Below, piece by piece: positions 9,257 through 19,298 of a DNA stretch of 64,000 nucleotides (the stretch's first letter is position 1; every line of letters starts with the position of its first letter). The position numbers and the translations under genes are program-made. Source of the DNA: Massilia sp. HP4 (lineage in GTDB: Bacteria > Pseudomonadota > Gammaproteobacteria > Burkholderiales > Burkholderiaceae_D); assembly GCF_005222695.1 (NCBI RefSeq), contig NZ_STGG01000011.1, positions 248,001 to 312,000 on the forward strand. The letters are read 5' to 3'. The notes beneath the pieces are model-generated. The model saw only the letters and a list, made by a program, of their open reading frames with translations, had not been told where the DNA came from and ran no database searches.

Positions 9257-9376
9257 TTTGGAAGTATAAACGAATTGGGAAAGCAAAAAACTTGCCAGTC
9301 GTAACAAACGATAACAAGCCATGCCGCACCACACACGACTCGTGCAACAAGATTAACAAAATTTGTCGCTTTGCCC

Positions 9377-11356
9377 ATGCATTCCGGTCTTGAACTTACC
9401 CTCCTCCTGTTGGGCTGCGCCGTCCTGGGCGTGGTACTTTTTCGCAGTCTGCAACTGCCGCCGATGCTCGGCTACCTGGCCGTCGGCGTCCTGATCGGCC
9501 CCCACGCCCTGGCCCTGGCCGAAGACAGTCCCACCACCCACGCGCTGGGCGAGTTCGGGGTGGTGTTCCTGATGTTCTCGATCGGCCTCGAATTCTCGCT
9601 CGGGCAACTGCGCTCGATGCGGCGCATCGTGTTCGGGCTGGGGCTGGCCCAGGTGGTGTCGACGATCGTGGCCGCCATGGCGATCGGGCTGCTCGCGTCC
9701 TGGTTCCTGCCCGGGATCCCGCTCGGCTGGCAGGCCGCCTTCGCCCTGGGCGGGGCACTGGCCATGTCGTCGACGGCGATCGTGGTCAAGCTGCTCACCG
9801 AGCGGCTCGAGCTCGAGAGCGAGCATGGGCGGCGCACCGTCGGCATCCTGCTGTTCCAGGACCTGGCGGTGGTGCCGCTATTGATCATGATTCCGGCGCT
9901 GGCGCGCGATCCGGAAGACCTGGCAATCACCCTTGGGATAGAGGCGGTCAAGGCGGCGCTGGTGCTGGCGCTGCTGCTGTTCTTCGGCCAGAAGCTGATG
10001 GGCCGCTGGTTCACGATCGTCGCCAAGCGCCGCTCGCAAGAGCTGTTCATGCTCAACCTGCTGCTGATCACCCTGGGCGCGGCCTGGATCACCGAGCAGG
10101 CCGGCCTGTCGCTGGCCCTGGGGGCTTTCGTGGCCGGCATGCTGATCTCGGAAACACCCTACAAGCATCAGGTGGAGGAAGATATCAAACCCTTCCGCGA
10201 CGTGCTGCTCGGGCTGTTCTTCATCACGATCGGCATGCTGCTCGACCTGGGCATGGTGATCGAACACTGGTGGCTGGTGCTGCTCCTGCTCGCGCTGGTG
10301 GTGCTGCTTAAATTCGGCCTGATCGCCCTGCTCGCCCGCGCCTTTGGCGCCTCATCGGGCACGGCGATGCGCACCGGCCTGGCGCTGGCCCAGGCGGGCG
10401 AGTTCAGCTTCGTGCTGCTCAATCATGCCTCCGGCTCGAAGCTCGTGGATTCTTACGTGATGCAGCTGGTGCTGGCCTCGATGGTGCTGTCGATGCTGGT
10501 CGCGCCCTTCCTCATCGCCAGTATGGACCGCATCGTGCTGAAGTTGGCGGCCAACGAATGGATGACGCAGTCGCTGCAGCTGACCCAGCTGGCGACGCGC
10601 GCCATGAAGGCGCAAGACCACGTGATCATCGCCGGCTTCGGGCGCAACGGCCAGAGCCTGGCCGCCCTGCTGAAAGAAGAATCGCTGCCGTGGCATGCGC
10701 TCGACCTCGATCCGGAGCGGGTGCAAGAGGCGCAATCGGCCGGCGCCGCCGTCTCGTATGGCGACGCGGCGCGACGCGAGAGCCTGGTGGCGGCCGGCAT
10801 CGGCCGCGCCAAGGCGCTGGTGATCACCTTCGCCGACACGCGCCACGCGCTGAAGGTGCTGCACCTGGTGCACGAGCTGGCGCCGGCGCTGCCGGTGATC
10901 GTGCGCAGCTACGACGATCGCGATACCGAGGTGCTCAAGGCAGCCGGCGCCACCGAGGTGGTGCCAGAGGCGCTGGAGAGCAGCCTGATGCTGGCCTCGC
11001 ACGCGCTGGTGACCTTGGGCGTGCCGCTGCGGCGCGTGGTGCACCGGGTGCAGGCGGCGCGCGACGACCGGTATGCCAGCTTGCGCGGCTACTTCCACGG
11101 CGCCGGCGACAGCGGCGACAGTCTCGAGCCGGGGCAGGTGCGGCTGCATTCGGTGCGGCTGCATGCGCAGGCCGGCGCGGTCGGCAAGAGCATGGCGCAG
11201 CTGCGGCTGGGTGATGTGGCGGCCGAGGTGGCGGCATTGCGGCGCGGCGGCGAGGATGTGGAGCCGGGGCCAAAGGTGGTGCTGGCGGCGGGTGATGTGG
11301 TGGTGCTGCGCGGCGATGGGGAGGCGGTCAGCCGGGCCGAGGACAGGTTGCTATGA
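9377..11356 (+). CDS. Kef-type CPA2 cation:proton antiporter with RCK domain
   Basis: 659 aa from the ATG (MHSGLELTLLLLG), two codons inside a longer frame that begins with TTG. Residues 1-380 are about 12 membrane helices of the Na+/H+ exchanger fold (SIGLEFSLGQLRSM, GGALAMSSTAIVVKLL). From ~410 follows an NAD-binding TrkA-N/RCK domain (VIIAGFGRNGQSLAALL), then a TrkA-C domain (~570-655). Proteins with this build are potassium efflux or K+/H+ antiport systems (KefB/KefC, YbaL). The exact ion is inferred. Divergent placement from kdsD is common in betaproteobacteria. Confidence 0.88.
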   Translation: MHSGLELTLLLLGCAVLGVVLFRSLQLPPMLGYLAVGVLIGPHALALAEDSPTTHALGEFGVVFLMFSIGLEFSLGQLRSMRRIVFGLGLAQVVSTIVAAMAIGLLASWFLPGIPLGWQAAFALGGALAMSSTAIVVKLLTERLELESEHGRRTVGILLFQDLAVVPLLIMIPALARDPEDLAITLGIEAVKAALVLALLLFFGQKLMGRWFTIVAKRRSQELFMLNLLLITLGAAWITEQAGLSLALGAFVAGMLISETPYKHQVEEDIKPFRDVLLGLFFITIGMLLDLGMVIEHWWLVLLLLALVVLLKFGLIALLARAFGASSGTAMRTGLALAQAGEFSFVLLNHASGSKLVDSYVMQLVLASMVLSMLVAPFLIASMDRIVLKLAANEWMTQSLQLTQLATRAMKAQDHVIIAGFGRNGQSLAALLKEESLPWHALDLDPERVQEAQSAGAAVSYGDAARRESLVAAGIGRAKALVITFADTRHALKVLHLVHELAPALPVIVRSYDDRDTEVLKAAGATEVVPEALESSLMLASHALVTLGVPLRRVVHRVQAARDDRYASLRGYFHGAGDSGDSLEPGQVRLHSVRLHAQAGAVGKSMAQLRLGDVAAEVAALRRGGEDVEPGPKVVLAAGDVVVLRGDGEAVSRAEDRLL

Positions 11357-11376
11357 CGGCCGTGCGTGTTACTCCG

Positions 11377-11488
11377 TAGGGTTGGCGGCTGAGCCGCCGA
11401 CGCGTCGATTGTTACCGGCTCCAATGTCGTGCCGGATGATCTTACTGCCAACGATCACCGCGTCGGCGGCATAGCCGCCAACCCTACA
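11377..11488. repeat. REPIN-like element: two inverted 29-nt repeat units
   Basis: The left unit (11377-11405) begins gtagggttggcggc and the right unit (11460-11488) ends gccgccaaccctac. Aligned as reverse complements, the two 29-nt units differ at only two bases. Each unit is itself a small hairpin (ggcggctgagccgcc on the left). A 54-nt spacer separates them. This paired arrangement is typical of REPINs mobilised by RAYT transposases; no such transposase is in the window. It lies between the convergent antiporter and GGDEF genes. Confidence 0.7.
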
Positions 11489-11509
11489 ATGCGGACAATG
11501 CGCGTCCAA

Positions 11510-12628
11510 TCACGCGAAGGTGACGACCTTGTTGCGGCCACCGGCCTTGGCTTGATACAGCGCCGCATCGGCCGACGCCACCAGCTCTTGCGCCACGCCT
11601 TCGATCGCGTTGTCGCGCGCAAAATCGGAGAGCGCGGCCACGCCGATCGACACCGTCACGTCGACCCGCTCGCCGCTGCTCAGCTCTACCGGGGTTGCCG
11701 CCACGCTGGCGCGGATGCGCTGCGCGACCATGCTGGCATTTTCCAGGTCGGCGTCGATCAGGAGCACGACGAATTCCTCGCCGCCGAAGCGCCCCAGCGC
11801 ATCGGACATGCGCAGCTCGGCCTTGATGCGGCCGCATATCTCGCGCAGCACGTCGTCGCCGCCCTGGTGGCCGACGGTGTCGTTGACGCGCTTGAAGTGG
11901 TCGATGTCGATGTACACGCAGGACAACCGATAGCCCTGGCGCCGCGCACGCGCTATCTCTTCGAGCAGGCGCCGGTCCATGTAGCGGCGATTGTAGACGC
12001 CGGTGAGCGAATCCGTGAGGCCGATATATTTCAGCATCTCGTTGCTGATCACGTTTTCCAGGCAGATCGCAATGATCGAGCCCATATGCTCGACGAAATC
12101 GGTGCCCAGGCTTGGGGTAAAGCGGCCCGGATCGGCGCTGCCCAGGTTGAGGCTGCCGATCAGGCGCGTATTGCGCAGCAGCGGCACCAGGGCCACGCTC
12201 TGCAGGCCGGCGGGCGGATGCGGGAACATGGCGCAGTGCTGGCCCGGCGCATAAGGCCCCAGGATCGGACGCGGACGGCGCTCGGGCGACATGTCGAAAC
12301 CCAGTTCGACCGCGTGCTCGCAGAACATCAGGTTGGGGAACTGCTCGAAGTCGACGCCCAGGCGATGCATGACGGTATAGATATCGGCATCTGGGTCGAC
12401 CAGCGACAGGGTGACGATGTCGAGTTCCGAGATCACCGGCAAGGTGCGAAAGATCGTGCCAACCAGTTCGGGGAAGCTGCCGGCGCCCACGATCTGCAGG
12501 TCGAACGCCTGGTGGCGGCACATGATTTCGTGGTTGCGTTCGGCCTGCTCGAGCAGATACGCCATGCGCGCGCGCAGGGTCTCGTTTTCCGCCAGCAATT
12601 CTCGCGTCGACGCGCTCGGCTCATGCAT
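11510..12628 (-). CDS. Diguanylate cyclase with N-terminal GAF/DUF484-like sensor domain
   Basis: 372 aa. A short N-terminal coiled coil leads to a GAF/DUF484-like region (residues ~40-190). The GGDEF domain follows from about 205: DSLTGVYNRRYMDRRL, the metal-binding DIDHFKRVNDTVGHQGGD and the catalytic GGEEF near 282. The inhibitory I-site RMSD lies five residues before GGEEF and is intact. Together these predict an active, product-inhibited enzyme making cyclic di-GMP. There is no membrane segment, so it is cytoplasmic. An AAAGGAA site supports the start. The sensed signal is unknown. Confidence 0.9.
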   Translation of the reverse strand: MHEPSASTRELLAENETLRARMAYLLEQAERNHEIMCRHQAFDLQIVGAGSFPELVGTIFRTLPVISELDIVTLSLVDPDADIYTVMHRLGVDFEQFPNLMFCEHAVELGFDMSPERRPRPILGPYAPGQHCAMFPHPPAGLQSVALVPLLRNTRLIGSLNLGSADPGRFTPSLGTDFVEHMGSIIAICLENVISNEMLKYIGLTDSLTGVYNRRYMDRRLLEEIARARRQGYRLSCVYIDIDHFKRVNDTVGHQGGDDVLREICGRIKAELRMSDALGRFGGEEFVVLLIDADLENASMVAQRIRASVAATPVELSSGERVDVTVSIGVAALSDFARDNAIEGVAQELVASADAALYQAKAGGRNKVVTFA

Positions 12629-12686
12629 GGAGCATTCCTTTCAGCAATAACCGTAACATTACGCCATCCACTCTTGCTTGGATATG

Positions 12687-12718
12687 AAAAAACGCCTGTT
12701 CTTACGGGGGAATAGGCG
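12687..12718 (-). terminator. Intrinsic terminator after the MOSC gene
   Basis: On the minus strand: cgcctattc pairs with gaacaggcg (one mismatch) around an 8-nt loop and is followed by TTTTTT. It lies about 50 nt after the MOSC gene stop and before the GGDEF start. Confidence 0.75.
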
Positions 12719-12767
12719 ATTTTGCGACACTGTTGCGGTGTCGCCGGCGTTTGGCCTGGCGTAGTGC

Positions 12768-13613
12768 TTAGAAAGCGAGCTCGGCGTTTAGTTCCTGGCC
12801 GACGCGCAGGGTGCGGCCGATGCCGTCCTGGACGATCACGTTCATGCCCAGGGTGACGGCGCCGTCCATGCGGGCGTTGGCGCGGTAGGTTTGCAGGATG
12901 TCCAGTGGATCGGGGCCGGGGATGCCGGTGGCCTGGTCGACCGAGGGTATCGGGCAGCGGGCGCAGGGTTTGACTGGCCGCAAGTTGATCTCGCCGTCGC
13001 TGAAGGCTTCCACGAAGTCTTCTTCGAAGGCGTCGATGCCTTCCACGACCATATTCGGGCGGAAGCGGTTCATGGGCAGTTCTTCGCGACCGGCCTTGGT
13101 CAGCTTGGCGTTCAGGTCGTCGAGCGAGGATTGGCCGATCAAGAGGATCGGGTAGCCGTCCGAGAAGCGGGCGGCGGCGGGCAGGCCACCGGTCCATGGG
13201 CTGATCTTCGGACGCACGACGTCGGGGCGGAAGCGCACCAGGCGGCATGGGGCGCCAACAGCATCGGCGAACCAGGCGGCGGCGTTGTCGCCGCAGTCGG
13301 CGGCTATGACGTGGTCGTCCCAGATCAGCACTTCGATCACCGGTGCATCGAGGTCGTGCGCCAGCGGCAGGCGGATCGGCGACAGGCCGGGGGCCTCGAC
13401 CACCAGTTCATTCCCGTCGACCCGCGGCGCGATGGTCGCCATGCGTGGGTATTCGCGCTGGGTCAGGAATACGCCTTCGCGGGTCACGACCATCCATTCG
13501 CGGTCGTGCACGCCGTCCGCCGACAGGCCGTCCAGGGCGAGCGTCGCTTCGGGCACGGACAGGCCGGCGCAGGATTTGATCGGGTAGAGGACGAGTTCGG
13601 AGACGGTGGCCAT
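12768..13613 (-). CDS. MOSC domain protein, YcbX-like
   Basis: 281 aa from the ATG giving MATVSELVLYPIKSCAG, which matches the YcbX-type N-terminal beta-barrel start; a start nine codons earlier is possible. The N-terminal MOSC_N beta-barrel (~1-120) is followed by a MOSC domain with RFRPNMVVEG, the conserved cysteine in CARCPIPSVDQATG and a C-terminal MNVIVQDG. MOSC proteins carry a sulfur or molybdenum cofactor-linked cysteine; YcbX-type members reduce N-hydroxylated compounds. That activity is inferred by family. The gene starts about 65 nt after the helicase stop on the same strand. Confidence 0.85.
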   Translation of the reverse strand: MATVSELVLYPIKSCAGLSVPEATLALDGLSADGVHDREWMVVTREGVFLTQREYPRMATIAPRVDGNELVVEAPGLSPIRLPLAHDLDAPVIEVLIWDDHVIAADCGDNAAAWFADAVGAPCRLVRFRPDVVRPKISPWTGGLPAAARFSDGYPILLIGQSSLDDLNAKLTKAGREELPMNRFRPNMVVEGIDAFEEDFVEAFSDGEINLRPVKPCARCPIPSVDQATGIPGPDPLDILQTYRANARMDGAVTLGMNVIVQDGIGRTLRVGQELNAELAF

Positions 13614-13678
13614 GCTGTGATCGATACGGATAGAAGCCATCAGTATGGCAGCAAACCGCGCCGCCGGCACGGCCTCTT

Positions 13679-16600
13679 CTAGCCGTCGACCGTCTCCCTC
13701 GTGCGCTCGACCAGATACGTCGCCAGCAGGCCGGACGGCAGCACAGGCCGACTGGCATCGAACACCTTGCGGTTGCCGATGACGATGAAACTGTCCCTGG
13801 CGCGCGATACCGCGACGTTGAGCATATTCGGCGCCTGGTCGAAGAAGGCGCCGCCGCTGAAGTTGTCGCCATAGGTCGACGAGAACAGCACGATGGCGCG
13901 TTCGGCGCCCTGCAGCGCATGCACGGTGCCGACCGTCAGGCGGCTGTCCTTGCGCAGCAAGTCCGGTAGCTCGCGGCGCAGGCGCCGCTCGATGGCGCCG
14001 GCCTGCGCGGCGAATGGGGTCACGATGCCGACCAGTTGCCAGAGCGGCGTCGGGCGGCCGGCGGCATCGGCATAGTGCCGTTCGATGTCGGCGCGATGGG
14101 CCTTGAGCCAGTCGACGATCGCGGCTGCTTCCAGCTCGTTGTGGCGGCTGCCACCACGCCGCGTGTCCCTACCCTCGACGTGAATCAGCGCGAATGGCGG
14201 CAGGATGCGCTGCTCCGGCGGCACCGACGCGCGTTTCGGTTCGAGGCGGCCCGCGTAGATCAGCCGGTTGCAGTAATCGATCAGTTCGGGCACGCAGCGG
14301 CGGTGCTCGGTGAGCATCAGGCCGCGGACGTCCTCGTATTGCTGGACCGTGCAGCTGCGGTTGGCGATGCGCATCAGGCTACCGCTGGCCGACGTGTAGC
14401 CGCCCTGCTCCAGGCGCTCGTAGGCGGGGTCGTGGAATGTCGGCGCCAGGCCGAACTTGACGGCATTGGCGCGGTCGGTGGCTTCGCCGCTGTTCCAGAC
14501 CGGCTCGATCTGGAAAGTGTCACCGACCACCATCGCGCGCCGCGCCAGGGCGAACATCGGGGCGCCGATATCGGGCGAAACCTGCCCTGCTTCATCCACC
14601 ACCAGCAGGTCGATCGTGTTCCAGAACGGCATGTCTTCGCCTTCCCAGGCGGTCAAGAACGACGGCGCCATGTGGAAATTGGATACCAGGCAGGGCGAGA
14701 GCTTGGCGAAGCGGCGGTACTTGGCTTCCAGCTTGCGGCGCCCCTTCGTATCCTTGATGCCGCTCCTGATCCGGTGCCGCACTTCCAGGATCCACTGGCC
14801 GGACCAGTACCAGTCGGCGACCGCGAACATGCGCGCGCGCAGCTTCTTGTCCAGGTGGTCGTTCAGGTTGGCGAGACTGGCGTCGAGCAGTTCCGGATCG
14901 TCTCCCGCTACCTCGCGCCAGGCGGCGAAGGCCGCCGTGATGCGGGCGCGCTCCTGCTCGGCCAGGGCCATCTGCTGCTTGAGCTGTTCGCCCTGTTCGG
15001 CAACCGTCTGCTTCAGTGCCTGAAGCGCGGCGATGGCCTCGTTCTTTTGCTGCAATGCCTCTTTCTTGAGCAGATGGAAATACCCGGGAACGCCATCGGC
15101 GCGGTGCTGGAGGTCGGCGGTGAGCGGATGCGCGAGCAAGGCCTGGCGGTCGAGCGCCATGCGGCGCCGGCGCACCGAAGGCACGAAGCTGAAGATGTCG
15201 AGCCAGATCGAGGCATCGGCCAAATAATCCGCCCAGGATTTCTCGGCCTTGAGGATATCGTCGCGACGGACCTCGTAGGCGCGTTGCGCCGCATCGGCGG
15301 CGTGTTCGCCTTCGTCTTGGCGGGTGCGCAGATCCGCCTGCAGTTCACGGCAACGCGTCAGTTCGCCGTTCGCCTGCGCCAGCAAGGCCTTGTACGAGGC
15401 CACGGCGCCCTCGCCCCCTTGCTGGCCGAGTGCGTGATACAGCGCGTAGCGCGCTGCAACGATGGTGTCGAGGCGCCCGGCAAGGCCGGCCAGCTCGGCA
15501 TGCAGGTCGTGGACCACGGTGCCGACGCCATCGCCGCGGCGCCGGAAATGCATGGCGGCGCAATCGAGGTAGTGGCGCTCGATGGCGGCCAGCATCTCGG
15601 GTGTTTCGAACGACTCGAAGGCATGGGTCTTGCCGGTGCATACCGGATGTGGGCTCTGGCGCGATTCCGAGGCCAGGAACAGGCCGAAGCCACGCTCGTA
15701 CAAGTGCCAGCGCCGGTGTCCGGTATCGGCGGCGATCTTCGCGAAGCTGTCGAGCACATTCTCGACCGCTTTCACATTGGTGGAGGCGACCACGATCAGC
15801 GGGCACTCGCCGCCGGCCAGGGCAGCATCGATCCAGAGCTGGGCGACCACGCTGTGCAGCAAGGTGGTCTTGCCCGTGCCCGGCGGGCCGTTCACCGCGA
15901 GCACCTGGCCTTCGAGCAGGCGCTGCAGCTCGAGCATCGCCGTGCGCTGGGATGGCGACAGCGGGTAGGCGGGATGCATGTGGCCGAGCGTCTTGCCATG
16001 GTGCGGCGCCGCGTCCAGCAAGGCCAGCGGGGCGCGCGTCGCCGGCGCGTCTAGCTTGCGCAGCGTGTCGAGCAAGGGCGTGGGCGGCTTCTCGGCGATG
16101 ATGCTGTCATACAGCTTGAGCAGATGGCGCGCCACCAGCGGCGGCTCGTAGGCGATGCCGTGCCAGCCTGAGACCAGCACATGCTCGTCGGGCGCGAAAT
16201 CGGGCAGGCGCAGGTCGAGCGAGGCCGGCGCCAGCAGCGGCAAGCCGGCACCCGTCACCGCTTCGAACAGGCGCGCCGCCAGATGCAGCACGTCGCCCAT
16301 CGTGGCTGGTTTTTCAGGCAGCGAGCCGATGAATTCATCGTGGCGCGCCAGTGTGCCGACCACGGTGCGCTGCAAGGTCGGCGCGAGCAGGTCGCGCGGT
16401 ATCCACGGCAAGCGCTCGGGGTCGGGCGACAGCACGCCATCGCGGTCGAGCAGGCAGGGAATGCACAGCACCGAAGCGCCCTTGTGCAGCTCGGCGCCGT
16501 CGTGCTTGACGCCATGGCTCACGGCCGGCGCCACGCGGGCGGGGATCAGCACATAGGGAATCCGGCCGTCGCGTTCCAGCCGGCTGGCGTCGAATTGCGC

Positions 16601-16777
16601 CGCGATCCAGGTGGCCACGTCCGGCGTTGCCGCGGTGACGCGCCAGTGTCTATCGACCTGGCCGATGGCAATCGGCTTGCTGTCGGGCGCCACCTCGGGA
16701 TGGAGCAGGCTCGCTTGCGCCAGCGCGGCGCGCCAGTAGGGCAATGGCAGCAAGGGATTCGGGACTGGTTCGCTCAT
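13679..16777 (-). CDS. Large superfamily 1 helicase/AAA-type ATPase
   Basis: 1032 aa. Motif I NGPPGTGKTTLLHSV is near residue 297, motif II VVDEAGQVSPDIGAP near 726, motif III MVVGDTFQIEPVW just after, motif V TVHALQGAERAIVLFSS and motif VI NVAVSRARDSFIVIGN near 990. This set and the DEAG box place it with Upf1/Dna2-like SF1 helicases. A long insertion (~430-700) includes a predicted coiled coil around 572-616. The first ~290 residues are of unknown fold. Whether it acts on DNA or RNA cannot be told. It precedes the MOSC gene, with no obvious functional partner. Confidence 0.85.
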   Translation of the reverse strand: MSEPVPNPLLPLPYWRAALAQASLLHPEVAPDSKPIAIGQVDRHWRVTAATPDVATWIAAQFDASRLERDGRIPYVLIPARVAPAVSHGVKHDGAELHKGASVLCIPCLLDRDGVLSPDPERLPWIPRDLLAPTLQRTVVGTLARHDEFIGSLPEKPATMGDVLHLAARLFEAVTGAGLPLLAPASLDLRLPDFAPDEHVLVSGWHGIAYEPPLVARHLLKLYDSIIAEKPPTPLLDTLRKLDAPATRAPLALLDAAPHHGKTLGHMHPAYPLSPSQRTAMLELQRLLEGQVLAVNGPPGTGKTTLLHSVVAQLWIDAALAGGECPLIVVASTNVKAVENVLDSFAKIAADTGHRRWHLYERGFGLFLASESRQSPHPVCTGKTHAFESFETPEMLAAIERHYLDCAAMHFRRRGDGVGTVVHDLHAELAGLAGRLDTIVAARYALYHALGQQGGEGAVASYKALLAQANGELTRCRELQADLRTRQDEGEHAADAAQRAYEVRRDDILKAEKSWADYLADASIWLDIFSFVPSVRRRRMALDRQALLAHPLTADLQHRADGVPGYFHLLKKEALQQKNEAIAALQALKQTVAEQGEQLKQQMALAEQERARITAAFAAWREVAGDDPELLDASLANLNDHLDKKLRARMFAVADWYWSGQWILEVRHRIRSGIKDTKGRRKLEAKYRRFAKLSPCLVSNFHMAPSFLTAWEGEDMPFWNTIDLLVVDEAGQVSPDIGAPMFALARRAMVVGDTFQIEPVWNSGEATDRANAVKFGLAPTFHDPAYERLEQGGYTSASGSLMRIANRSCTVQQYEDVRGLMLTEHRRCVPELIDYCNRLIYAGRLEPKRASVPPEQRILPPFALIHVEGRDTRRGGSRHNELEAAAIVDWLKAHRADIERHYADAAGRPTPLWQLVGIVTPFAAQAGAIERRLRRELPDLLRKDSRLTVGTVHALQGAERAIVLFSSTYGDNFSGGAFFDQAPNMLNVAVSRARDSFIVIGNRKVFDASRPVLPSGLLATYLVERTRETVDG

Positions 16778-16810
16778 GTTCTCTGCTATCTGCGCTTTTC
16801 GGCTCGGCCA

Positions 16811-16844
16811 AAAAGCAACAAGCCCTTCCGGATGGAAGGGCTTG
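16811..16844 (-). terminator. Intrinsic terminator after ychF
   Basis: A perfect 11-bp stem (caagcccttcc/ggaagggcttg) with a 4-nt loop. On the minus strand it is followed within a few bases by CTTTTT. It lies about 30 nt after the ychF stop and just before the helicase gene. Confidence 0.85.
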
Positions 16845-16874
16845 CGTGGCGCGGGCGCCAGGCGCCCAAAAGGA

Positions 16875-17966
16875 TCAGACGTTGAACAGGAAGTTCAGAA
16901 CGTCGCCATCCTTGACGATGTATTCCTTGCCCTCGGCGCGCATCTTGCCCGCTTCCTTAGCGCCCGACTCGCCCTTGTAGGTCAGGAAATCATCATACGA
17001 AATGGTCTGCGCACGAATGAAGCCACGCTCGAAGTCGGTGTGGATCACACCCGCAGCCTGCGGTGCGGTGGCGCCGATCGCCACGGTCCAGGCGCGCACT
17101 TCCTTCACGCCCGCGGTGAAGTAGGTCTGCAAGCCCAGCAGCTTGAACGCGGCGCGGATCAGGCGATCCAGGCCCGGCTCGTCCATGCCCATATCGCCCA
17201 GGAAGTCGGCCTTGTCGGCATCGTCCATCTCGGCGATTTCAGATTCGATCGAGGCGCAGATGGCGACGATCGGGGCGTTCTGCTTGTTGGCGAATTCGGT
17301 CAGCTGGTCCAGCAGCGGGTTATCCTTGAAACCGGTGTCCGAGACGTTGGCGACGAACATCGCCGGCTTGGCGGTGATCAGGTGCAGCGGATAGATGATC
17401 GCCATCTCTTCCTTGTCCAGGCCCATGGTGCGCACTGGCTGGCCTTCGTTCAGGTGCGGCATCAGGCGTTCGAGCAGGGCGACCAGCTTGGCCGCGTCCT
17501 TGTCGCCCGAGCGCGCCTTCTTCTGCTCGCGGTGGATCGCTTTCTCGACGGTGCCCATGTCGGCCAGCGCCAGCTCGGTCTGGATGACTTCGATGTCGTC
17601 GATCGGGCTGACCTTGCCGGCCACGTGGATCACGTTCGGGTCTTCGAAGCAGCGCACCACGTTGACGATGGCGTCGGTTTCGCGGATGTGCGACAGGAAC
17701 TGATTGCCCAGGCCCTCGCCCTTCGAGGCGCCAGCCACCAGGCCCGCGATGTCGACGAATTCGACGATCGCCTTGACCACGCGCTCCGGCTTGACGATGG
17801 CGGACAGCGCGTCGATGCGCGGATCCGGCACTTCGACCACGCCCACGTTCGGCTCGATGGTGCAGAACGGGTAGTTCTCAGCCGGGATGCCGGCCTTGGT
17901 CAGTGCGTTGAACAGGGTGGATTTGCCAACGTTGGGCAGGCCGACGATGCCGCATTTGAGGGTCAT
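16875..17966 (-). CDS. ychF: Redox-regulated ATPase YchF (OLA1 family)
   Basis: 363 aa, the expected length. G1 motif [14 protein letters not shown] at residues 8-21, G3 [17 protein letters not shown] near 73, and a C-terminal TGS domain ([20 protein letters not shown]). Although in the Obg GTPase group, YchF/OLA1 prefers ATP; it binds ribosomes and modulates antioxidant defence. The start [12 protein letters not shown] is canonical. It is the last member of the conserved run ispE-prs-rplY-pth-ychF, here separated from pth by two inserted genes (a patatin and a divergent DUF3857 protein). Confidence 0.96.
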   Translation of the reverse strand: MTLKCGIVGLPNVGKSTLFNALTKAGIPAENYPFCTIEPNVGVVEVPDPRIDALSAIVKPERVVKAIVEFVDIAGLVAGASKGEGLGNQFLSHIRETDAIVNVVRCFEDPNVIHVAGKVSPIDDIEVIQTELALADMGTVEKAIHREQKKARSGDKDAAKLVALLERLMPHLNEGQPVRTMGLDKEEMAIIYPLHLITAKPAMFVANVSDTGFKDNPLLDQLTEFANKQNAPIVAICASIESEIAEMDDADKADFLGDMGMDEPGLDRLIRAAFKLLGLQTYFTAGVKEVRAWTVAIGATAPQAAGVIHTDFERGFIRAQTISYDDFLTYKGESGAKEAGKMRAEGKEYIVKDGDVLNFLFNV

Positions 17967-18106
17967 GGATACTATTCCTAATTCGGTAAGCGCGAGCGAT
18001 CGATCAACCGCCCTAAACCCTGCATTGTAACCCGGACCGGCCTGGCTGCCGCAAAAACCGGCGCTTTCCGTGCCGGCTGCAACGGTCGGGTTTTCACTCT
18101 GACAAG

Positions 18107-19192
18107 CTAGATCGGCTGGATGCGGGAAAGGTCGGGCCGCAGGGCAAATTCTGCCAGCTCATCGCGCAGCCGTTCCCCCTCCCCGATCGCCCGTTTCCAC
18201 GTGCGAATCCGCTCGTCATGATCCAGGCCGTAAAACTTGAAATCCGCCCGGTCCGGCAGTTTGCCGCGCGGCAGCGTCCGCAGGAACTCCCCGGACGGCG
18301 CCAACAGCAGCACGTTGTCGAGCCAGCCGCGATTGACGCCACGCGCCGCGCGCCGCCACGGGAAGCCCTTGTCGAGCCAGCCCGGCACGATGTGCTCGGT
18401 AAAGTGCGGGTACAGCACCAGCCCGCCCCCGGCCTTCGAATACGGCAGCGCCAGGTGATAGTCGATGATGCCGCCATCCCAGTAGCTGCCGGCGGGCGCC
18501 TCGGCGATGCCGGTCACCGCCTTCATGATCAGGGGCAGCGTGCCCGAAGCCAGCAATCCTGGCGCCAGGTTGTCGCGCGTGAGCGTCGAGAAATGCGTAT
18601 TGAAACTGTCGAAGCGCTCGCGCAGCCATGGCGCCTGGCTGCGCGCATCGCCGATGACGACCCGCTCCATCAGGCGCCCCAGCCAGGCGCGCGAGCCGGC
18701 GTTGTGCAGCGCCGCCGACAAAAAGCCGCGCATCTCGGCATAGCGGTGCGCGGGCGCCGCCAGCGAACGCAACCCGCGCACGGTCAGGAGGTGCAGCCGA
18801 TAATGTGCGTGCTGGATGATGTCGTCTTCATGCCCGCGCACCAGCTCGCCCAGCAAGGCCTGCACGACCTCGTCGATCTGCTGCGGAGAAGGTTTCAAGC
18901 TTGTGTAGCGCTGCCCCGCATACAGCTCGCCCAGCAGGGCAAAGGCTTTTACCGGATCCTTCTGGCAGGCCGCGGCCATGCGCCAGGCGCCGATCGAGGC
19001 GCCGATCAGCGTGCGTTCGCGCGGTTTCGAGGGGAACCATTCGCCGAATATCCATTGGTCGAGCGACTGGAAGATCAGCCCCTTGGGGCCGCCCGCCGCG
19101 GCCGGCACGATGGCGACGTCCTCGGCCCGCAAGCCATGTTCTGCGATCTGCGCCATGGCCAGCGGCCCAGCATGAAAAGTAAGCGCCTTCAT
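18107..19192 (-). CDS. Patatin-like phospholipase family protein
   Basis: 361 aa from the ATG giving [13 protein letters not shown] (a TTG two codons earlier is possible). The nucleophile elbow GASIGAW, fitting GxSxG, is near residue 66, and the DGG catalytic-Asp motif ([14 protein letters not shown]) near 238. An upstream glycine-rich [11 protein letters not shown] could form the oxyanion hole. These make a Ser-Asp dyad lipid acyl hydrolase likely. There is no signal peptide. The substrate is unknown. It lies between ychF and a divergently transcribed DUF3857 protein and interrupts the usual pth-ychF adjacency. Confidence 0.8.
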   Translation of the reverse strand: MKALTFHAGPLAMAQIAEHGLRAEDVAIVPAAAGGPKGLIFQSLDQWIFGEWFPSKPRERTLIGASIGAWRMAAACQKDPVKAFALLGELYAGQRYTSLKPSPQQIDEVVQALLGELVRGHEDDIIQHAHYRLHLLTVRGLRSLAAPAHRYAEMRGFLSAALHNAGSRAWLGRLMERVVIGDARSQAPWLRERFDSFNTHFSTLTRDNLAPGLLASGTLPLIMKAVTGIAEAPAGSYWDGGIIDYHLALPYSKAGGGLVLYPHFTEHIVPGWLDKGFPWRRAARGVNRGWLDNVLLLAPSGEFLRTLPRGKLPDRADFKFYGLDHDERIRTWKRAIGEGERLRDELAEFALRPDLSRIQPI

Positions 19193-19298
19193 GCCCAAAT
19201 TATCGCAGGAATATCACAACAAACACCTGCTTGCGCCCGATCAATCCTGCCACCGCACTGCTGCGTAACATGGGCCGGTCGCGTGTCCGGAGAGTGTT

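Noticed and set aside
14036..16054. A 672-codon plus-strand frame within the helicase gene
   Set aside because: Antisense shadow; the minus frame carries all SF1 helicase motifs.
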